DNA of 64,000 bases from Iodidimonas nitroreducens (GTDB lineage: Bacteria > Pseudomonadota > Alphaproteobacteria > Sphingomonadales > Rhodothalassiaceae). Below the pieces are notes generated by a model. That model had not been told where the DNA came from, ran no database searches, and saw only the letters and a program-made list of their open reading frames with translations. Shown here piece by piece: positions 58,472-64,000 of this stretch. The stretch is taken from assembly GCF_008579165.1 (NCBI RefSeq), contig NZ_BKCN01000004.1; one strand, written 5' to 3'. Positions within the stretch are counted from its first letter, which is position 1; each line of letters starts with the position of its first letter. A program made the position numbers and the translations under genes.

Positions 58472-59636
58472 GCGATAGCCTTTTCAAACCGCTCAAAGCC
58501 CGCAGCCAGATCATCAATCAGATCATCGGGATCTTCAAGGCCGATGTGAAGCCTTACAAGGGGGCCCATAGCCTGCCATCGGGTGGCGCTGCGCACCCGT
58601 GCGGGATCGGTGGGCAGGATCAGGCTTTCAAAACCGCCCCATGAAAAACCAAGCTTAAACAGGCGCATATCATCAACAAAATGATCGATCTGCTGATAGC
58701 TGCCCTGCTTTAAGATAAAGGAAAACAGACCGCAGGAGCCGGTGAAATCTCGCCTGAAAAGGTCATGGCCCGGCATTTCAGGCAGGGCTGGATGCAGCAC
58801 GCGATCAACCATGGGGTGCTTTTGCAGCCAGTGGGCAATCTGGAGCGCGCTTTTTTCATGCTGCTTCAAGCGAATGGGCAGGGTTCTAAGCCCGCGCAGA
58901 GCAAGCCATGCATCATCAGGCTGGTGGTTTGCCCCAATTGCACCGCGCCCTGTTGCAGCTTTGGCCAGGCCCGGGCATTGGCCGTGGCAATGCCGAGCAT
59001 CACATCGGAATGGCCAACAATATATTTGGTGGCGGCATGAACCGAAATATCAATACCCAGCTCCAGCGCCTTCATATTGAGGGGGGTGGCCCAGGTATTA
59101 TCCAAAAGCACCAAAGCATCATGATCATGGGCAATGGCACAGATGGCGGGCAGATCCTGGATTTCCAAGGTCAATGAACCGGGGGATTCGGTCACCACAA
59201 GTTTGGTGTTTTTCTTGAAAAGCTCAGCGAATCCAGCCCCAATGCAGGGATCATAATATGTTGTTTCGATACCGAAACGTTTGAGCATATGATCACATAA
59301 AGCCCGGGTGGGTTCATAAACACTATCGGTGACCAGGATATGATCGCCGCTTGCCACCACAGCCAATATAGACCCGGCGATGGCCGCCATGCCCGATGGA
59401 TAAAGCCAGCTATCCACGCCCCCTTCCAATTGGGTGATGGCATCGCGCAAGGCCCAATGGGTGGGGGTGCCCCGGCGGCCATAAAAAAGCTTGGCATCAG
59501 GATTTTTGATCCCCGCCCGCAGATCATCCATGGTTTCAAAAAGGCAGGTCGATGCCCGAAAAACAGGCGGATTGACAATGCCATGGGTCCAATCAGACCG
59601 GCGTCCGGCTTCAATGATCTGGGTATCGCGTTTCAT
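58468..59636 (-). CDS. metC: Cystathionine beta-lyase-like PLP enzyme (one frameshift)
   Basis: A Cys/Met-metabolism PLP enzyme that cleaves cystathionine to homocysteine. Blocks: YGRRGTPTHWALRDAITQLEGG, YPSGMAAIAGSILAVV, LVVTESPGSLTLEIQDL, VLLDNTWATPLNMKALELGIDISVHAATKYIVGHSDVMLG (PLP lysine in ATKYI). The frame breaks at about 58919-58920; one base restores QTTSPDDAWLALRGLRTLPIRL and the rest ends ...FEKAIA at 58468. Total about 390 residues, normal for the family. Other sulfur enzymes in the window are sbp/cys and sseA. Confidence 0.88.
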
Positions 59637-59686
59637 GGAATTGGGGGTCCGGTCTTATTATTCTGAAAGATCAGAAAGATTGAAGA

Positions 59687-60585
59687 TCAGGCGGGACGAG
59701 CGCTATCCGCCCTGATATTGGCCTCGGTGACTTTGGCAGCGGTAACTTTAGGGAGGGCAGGCTGACTGCCATATTCGGCCCAGGAGCCATCATAAACCGA
59801 CCAATCCCGATGGCCGATGGCGGTGAGGGCCAAAGCGATGGAGCAGGCGGTGACCCCAGAACCACAGCTTGTGATGACCGGTTTTTTGAGATCGACCCCT
59901 GCGGATTCAAGAATCTGTTGCAGATCCTGCGGTGATTTGAGCGTGCCATCGGGCTGATAAAGGCTGGCATAGGGCACATTGATGGCACCGGGAATATGGC
60001 CGGGCTCCACCCCCGCACGCGGTTCGGCTGAAGCCCCAAAAAGCGGGGATTTCCACGGGCATCAAGGATTTGGGCGGTATTTTTGGTGCTGGCTTTGATC
60101 ACGGCATCCAGATCGGCCACCAGATTATCATGACGCCGGGCGGAAAAATGCCGCTCCCGCGGGCCGGGGGGTAAATCTTCTAATGGCCGGCCTTCGCGCC
60201 GCCATTTGCCGAGCCCGCCATCGAGCACAAACACATCGCGCTGGCCAAAAACCCGAAACATCCACCATGCCCGCGCGGCAGAATGCAGATCGCCGGTATC
60301 ATAAACAATGATCGTGCTGCCATCGCCGATCCCCAATCGCCGCATGGCACTGGAAAAGGCTTCAAGGGAGGGCAGCATATGCGGCAATCCGGCATCGGGA
60401 TCGGAAATTTCATCAAGATCGAAAAAAACCGCCCCCGGAATATGGGCGGTACGATAATCGGCGCGGGCATCATGATCAGAATCCGGCAGGTGCCAGGAGG
60501 CATCAAGAACGCGAATATCGGGGGCAGACAAATGCTGCTCCAGCCAATCGGTGGAAACCAGTGGCGATGGTGCTTGGCGTTTCAT
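59687..60585 (-). CDS. sseA: 3-mercaptopyruvate/thiosulfate sulfurtransferase (one frameshift)
   Basis: A two-rhodanese-domain enzyme. The first domain runs VSTDWLEQHL...IRVLDASWHLP, RADYRTAHIPGAVFFDLDEISD, IIVYDTGDLHSAARAWWMFRVFG. The second has GHIPGAINVPYASLYQPDG and the catalytic CGSGVTACSIALAL, the CGSGVT type seen in mercaptopyruvate sulfurtransferases. The frame breaks in the A-run at 60038-60042 (T-run on the gene strand); one more base gives RFFGASAEPRAGVEPGHI. Total about 300 residues. Confidence 0.88.
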
Positions 60586-60700
60586 CGGGCAACCTTTGAA
60601 GCGAGTGAGAAAGATGACATGGCCATCAAAGCCAGCACATTAAGATGGCATGCTTCAGGATGCAACGCATAGGGAGAAAACCGATAAACGCCAAGAGCGA

Positions 60701-61024
60701 TTAATTGGGCAGAGTGCGCAGATGATAACTGCCATATTGCCCATTACGGAAAAATTCCGGCACCAGCGGATGCCTGATGGGGCTGGCGCTATCATCCGAG
60801 GCAATCAGATTGCGTTCGGCCACAAAGGTGACGTGATCGGCCCCATCCACCATCACATGATACCAGGGCGAATCTTTGGGCGGGCGCGACGCCTTGACCG
60901 ACTCATACCATGTTTCAGTATTGAAGAAAAACGGATCGACATCAAAAATCAGGCCCCGATAGCCAAACATCCTGTGACGCACGACCTGTCCGATTGAAAA
61001 ACGGGCCTGAGGCAGCTCAGCCAT
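60701..61024 (-). CDS. hspQ: HspQ-family heat-shock/hemimethylated-DNA-binding protein
   Basis: A small YccV/HspQ-like protein. ARFSIGQVVRHRMFGYRGLIFDVDPFF, PWYHVMVDGADHVTFVAERNL and HPLVPEFF are typical. Such proteins bind hemimethylated DNA in vitro and affect Lon-dependent proteolysis. ATG 61024 is preferred over ATG 61042 by family length. Confidence 0.9.
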   Translation of the reverse strand: MAELPQARFSIGQVVRHRMFGYRGLIFDVDPFFFNTETWYESVKASRPPKDSPWYHVMVDGADHVTFVAERNLIASDDSASPIRHPLVPEFFRNGQYGSYHLRTLPN

Positions 61025-61042
61025 ATGTTGCTCCTGCATCAA

Positions 61043-61292
61043 AAATGTTGCTCCGGCGTTTCATAGGTCGTGTTGCAAATTCCGATCATGCAGATAGCCG
61101 CCTGCATTTTACCAGTGCATGGGATCAAAACAGCCCGTTTCACCCCATTGCCGCGCATGATCTTATTGTGCCAATCATATTCTGAACGAAAACTGAACAA
61201 ACTTTATGATAATGTGCCAAGTCAGCAGATCATTGACCATTCAGCTTTTATTTCCTGTATCAGGCCGTTTTGAAGGAGGCAAACACCGATCC
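61043..61292. other. Divergent region between hspQ and queF
   Basis: No gene. I looked for a preQ1 riboswitch upstream of queF and did not find a convincing pseudoknot or the conserved aptamer. A strong ribosome-binding stretch GAAGGAGG lies at about 61272. Confidence 0.5.
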
Positions 61293-61757
61293 ATGTCAAA
61301 TAATATTTATGAAAATCTCTCACAGCTTGGCGGCAGCGCTTCGCAGCCGGAAAAGCCCGAAGATGCCATTTTGGAAACGGTCGCCAATCCACGCCCGGGC
61401 TCGGATTATCTGGTGCGCTTTACCTGTCCTGAATTCACCAGCCTGTGCCCGGTCACCGGCCAGCCCGATTTTGCCCATCTGGTGATCGATTATGCGCCGG
61501 CGCGTTTGCTGGTGGAAAGCAAATCGCTGAAGCTTTATCTCAGCAGCTTTCGCAATCATCAGGCTTTTCACGAGGATTGCACCGTTGGAATAGCCGAGCG
61601 GCTGATCGAAGAATTGCAGCCAAAATGGTTGCGCCTTGGCGGCTATTGGTATCCTCGGGGCGGCATTCCCATCGATGTGTTTTTCCAAAGCGGCAAGCCG
61701 CCCTTGGGCCTCTGGATTCCTGATACCGGGGTGCAGCCCTATCGGGGGCGGGGTTGA
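61293..61757 (+). CDS. queF: NADPH-dependent 7-cyano-7-deazaguanine reductase QueF
   Basis: Reduces preQ0 to preQ1 in queuosine biosynthesis, in the cytoplasm. About 154 residues, the short QueF type. The catalytic Cys is in FTSLCPVTGQPDFAHLVIDYAP; other blocks are ESKSLKLYLSSFRNHQAFHEDCT and YWYPRGGIPIDVFFQSG. ATG 61293 follows GAAGGAGG at about 61272-61279. The longer frame to 61206 is not needed. Confidence 0.95.
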   Translation: MSNNIYENLSQLGGSASQPEKPEDAILETVANPRPGSDYLVRFTCPEFTSLCPVTGQPDFAHLVIDYAPARLLVESKSLKLYLSSFRNHQAFHEDCTVGIAERLIEELQPKWLRLGGYWYPRGGIPIDVFFQSGKPPLGLWIPDTGVQPYRGRG

Positions 61758-61933
61758 TTTGGCGCTCAGATGCCTTGCAAAATCAACGCTCATCGCCCAA
61801 AAACGCCTTAATGACAGAAATTGCCATTTTTTTGCCTTTTTTCGGTGGCTTTTGTCTTTCCCGTCTTTGGGCCATCTTTTTTGCGACGTTTTTTGTCCAT
61901 TAGAATTATAAGCTGGCTCTGAAAGCGCGCAGC

Positions 61934-63107
61934 ATGAAAGGCTCTACCCATAAAGCCCCGTGATGTTTTATATGCCTTGCCCGATCATGAGGTCGTGGCT
62001 GATCTCGTCCCCCATGCGTTCCAGCGCCATGTGGACGTGGATGAGGCGGCGCGCCTGATCCGTTTGACCCCCGGTCTGGTGCCTTTGGCGATCGACCCGG
62101 CGGGCGCGGGGCGGGTGATCTGGGGCGATCTGGGCCAGCATCCATTTCGGGAATGGCAATATATTTTCACGATTGCCGAACTGGCCCGCGCGCAGGCGAT
62201 CGGCACGGCATTTTCTTGCCCTGTGGATATTCTTGATCAGGACGATCTTTTTGCCGATAGCCTTTACCCATCGGCCTTCATTCATCATGTGTCGCGTTGT
62301 GGCTCGACCCTGACCACCAAGGCCTTGGCCCGTCCGGCCCATCATATGATGATCAGCCAGGGTGCCCCCCTGCAGCGCGGCTTCTGGGCCTTGATCACGC
62401 AGAATTGGCAGCACAGGGCCGAGCCGACCCCAACGGTGCTCCGGCGCCTGCGCAATCTTGTTCTGGCGATGACACGGCGGCGCGTGGGCAATGAGCGGCG
62501 GGCTTTTGTGAAGTTCATCAGCTGGAATGTGGTTTATGCCGATTTGATCGCCGCCGCCTTTCCCGATGTTCCGGGGCTTTTTCTCTATCGCGATCCGATC
62601 GAGGTGATCGCCTCGGTGAAAAAAGAGACGACCGCCGTTTTATTGACCAAAGGAACAGCGCAAGGGGCTTTTTTAAGCGGATTGCCCGTGGATATTGGCA
62701 AAAAATTAAGTGATGTGGATTATCTGGCAGCATGCTACGCACAATATTTTGAAGCTGTTCTGGGGTGCAAAGCCAATCTTTCTCTTGTGAATTACCGTGA
62801 TTTGGGTCCAAACAGCTTTACACAGATCATCGAGCGGGGGCTTGGGCTTTTCCCCGATGATCATGAGCGTCTGGAAATGCTTGAACAATTTCGTTATCAC
62901 TCGAAAGATGATAACAATGCCAGCCGCTTTGAAGATGACCGAAAAGCCAAGCAAATGGCTTTGACTGACGAAGAAAAGGCTCGGATCAAAATGCGATGCT
63001 CTGACCTTTTGAACCAACTTGACCATTCGACGCGAAATCTTTTCGCTCCCGATACCCGCCTCCGGGCCGTGACCTCTTCGGAGACTTTTGCGAGACAGCG
63101 CCAATGA
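61934..63107 (+). CDS. Sulfotransferase-like P-loop protein (start uncertain)
   Basis: A P-loop protein of the sulfotransferase superfamily. The PAPS-type 5' loop is HHVSRCGSTLTTKALA and the 3' phosphate-type motif is GLFLYRDPIEVIASV. The open frame begins around 61938. A good ATG at 61934 (MKGSTHKA) joins it if the C-run at 61956-61959 is one base too long, giving RDVLYALPDHEVVADL. Otherwise the TTG at 61977 would be the start. About 380 residues; no signal peptide. The acceptor is unknown; a glycan is possible given the following glycosyltransferase, with which it overlaps by four bases (ATGA). Confidence 0.65.
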
Positions 63108-63853
63108 AATCACTGACTTCACCGGGCCTTTTGTCCGTTATCATCCCCAATTATAATTATGGCCGTTTCATCGCGGATACCATTGCCAGCGTTTTCCGTC
63201 AGGATTACGATTCCATCGAACTGGTGATCGTTGATGATGGCAGCACTGATCATTCGCTGGAAGCCATTCGCGATGCCATCAAGCGTCCGAATGATCTTTC
63301 GCGGATCGAGGTGGTGGAAATGCCATCCAATGCCGGTAAGCTGGCCGCGATGAATGCGGGGCTGAAATATTGCGTTGGGGAATATGTGATTATTCTCGAT
63401 GCCGATGATCTGCTGACGGATAGCTATGCCAGCCGCTGCATTGCCGAGCTTAATCTGGCACGGAAATCAGATCCGCAGCTTGGGTTTATCTATACCAATT
63501 GCACATTGGTGGATGAAACCGGAGCCGAGATCGGTCGCGGTAAATCCACCGCTTTCGATCCAACCCTGATCGAACGGTTCAGTTTCATTCCCGAACCGGC
63601 GTTGACCCTGATGGCTGCCGTGATGGAAGCCAGCCCTTTTGATGAAGGCATCCGCAAGGGGACCAAGCATCATAAATGGCGGCGGATCATCGATAATGGC
63701 TGGCGCGGCACGCATATCGCCGAACCGCTGTTTTCCTATCGCATGCATGGCGATAATCTGTCGGGCATTGGCAGTCGGGTGATTGATGAAATCGGCGGGG
63801 GCCATACTGGCGAGCGATTGCTATCAGGTTATTGGCCCACGCAAACCCGCTGA
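63104..63853 (+). CDS. Family 2 glycosyltransferase
   Basis: A GT-A fold glycosyltransferase of family 2. LSVIIPNYNYGRFIADTIASV, ELVIVDDGSTDHSLEAI and the metal-binding DxD-like YVIILDADDLLTDSY are all present. About 249 residues and an intact frame. It is coupled to the sulfotransferase-like gene by an ATGA overlap. Donor and acceptor are not shown; polysaccharide or glycolipid synthesis is the usual role. Confidence 0.9.
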   Translation: MKSLTSPGLLSVIIPNYNYGRFIADTIASVFRQDYDSIELVIVDDGSTDHSLEAIRDAIKRPNDLSRIEVVEMPSNAGKLAAMNAGLKYCVGEYVIILDADDLLTDSYASRCIAELNLARKSDPQLGFIYTNCTLVDETGAEIGRGKSTAFDPTLIERFSFIPEPALTLMAAVMEASPFDEGIRKGTKHHKWRRIIDNGWRGTHIAEPLFSYRMHGDNLSGIGSRVIDEIGGGHTGERLLSGYWPTQTR

Positions 63854-63890
63854 TCGCCAATCAATCCGGCCTCGGCCAATCAACAGGATA

Positions 63891-63920
63891 AAGCGGGTGC
63901 GCAACAGCATCCGCTTTTTT
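63891..63920 (+). terminator. Rho-independent terminator after the GT2 gene
   Basis: AAGCGGGTGC / GCATCCGCTT stem (one G-T pair) around GCAACA, followed by TTTT. Confidence 0.8.
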
Positions 63921-63988
63921 ATTGCCAAGTGCCTTTCATCCCTATAGGCACAGGAAATATCACAAATGGCCGTTGATGGAGGTGGATC

Positions 63989-64000
63989 ATGTCGCAAGGA
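63989..64000 (+). CDS. Start of an unidentified gene, cut by the window end
   Basis: ATG TCG CAA GGA, preceded by a good ribosome-binding site GGAGGTGG. Only four codons (MSQG) are visible, so nothing can be said about its product. Confidence 0.45.

Noticed and set aside
61043..61292. A preQ1 riboswitch before queF
   Set aside because: I looked for the short pseudoknot aptamer and its adenine-rich tail and saw neither.

Overview
The window is a gene-dense chromosomal piece, apparently from an alphaproteobacterium. The grounds are the style of the TonB-dependent receptor, RecX, HspQ and CoxG proteins, a CysTWA/Sbp sulfate system preceded by an Rrf2 regulator, and a bacterial sphingolipid locus of the Caulobacter/Sphingomonas type. 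The genus cannot be told from the sequence alone. Most of it reads as one moderately GC-rich core genome. The clearest departure is an AT-rich accessory patch at about 7.3-9.9 kb.

Layout: the 3' part of recJ (1-1506); an IS256-family element with terminal repeats and an 8-bp target duplication (1539-2914); tRNA-Glu; a P2A-type cation ATPase with a CcdA/thioredoxin pair (3.2-7.3 kb); a TcmP/Gp37-Gp68 'three-Cys' pair (7.6-9.5 kb); a SulP transporter with a universal stress protein; a GH116 (GBA2-like) glycosidase followed by a large TonB-dependent receptor (12.5-18.3 kb); a sulfate-uptake operon on the minus strand with an outer-membrane porin, an FAD/NAD protein and an Rrf2 regulator (18.4-26.3 kb); a copper locus, cusCBA plus copA (26.5-34.9 kb); an MFS carrier, tRNA-Pro, DUF192 and a double cold-shock-domain protein; coxG, xdhC and mocA-like molybdoenzyme maturation genes; a desaturase, a dehydrogenase, recX, an EamA exporter and a class V aminotransferase (40.3-45.5 kb).

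The most interesting region is 45.7-57.8 kb. It holds a nearly complete ceramide system: fatty acyl-AMP ligase, CerR-like reductase, acyl carrier protein, serine palmitoyltransferase, a ceramide-kinase-like lipid kinase, a Tam41-like nucleotidyltransferase, an LptF/LptG-like permease pair, a flippase-like membrane protein and a bCerS-like N-acyltransferase. Read together, these genes could make a ceramide, phosphorylate it, possibly activate its headgroup with a nucleotide, and export it to the outer membrane. The window ends with DUF502, metC-like, sseA-like, hspQ, queF, a sulfotransferase-like gene and a GT2 glycosyltransferase.

About 20 reading-frame breaks occur in 15 otherwise well-conserved genes. 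Nearly all can be repaired by changing a G, C or A/T run by one base. This looks like homopolymer error in the assembly rather than mass gene decay, so these genes are annotated as single CDSs spanning the break. The transposase is different: it has a 43-nt net insertion and is called a pseudogene.
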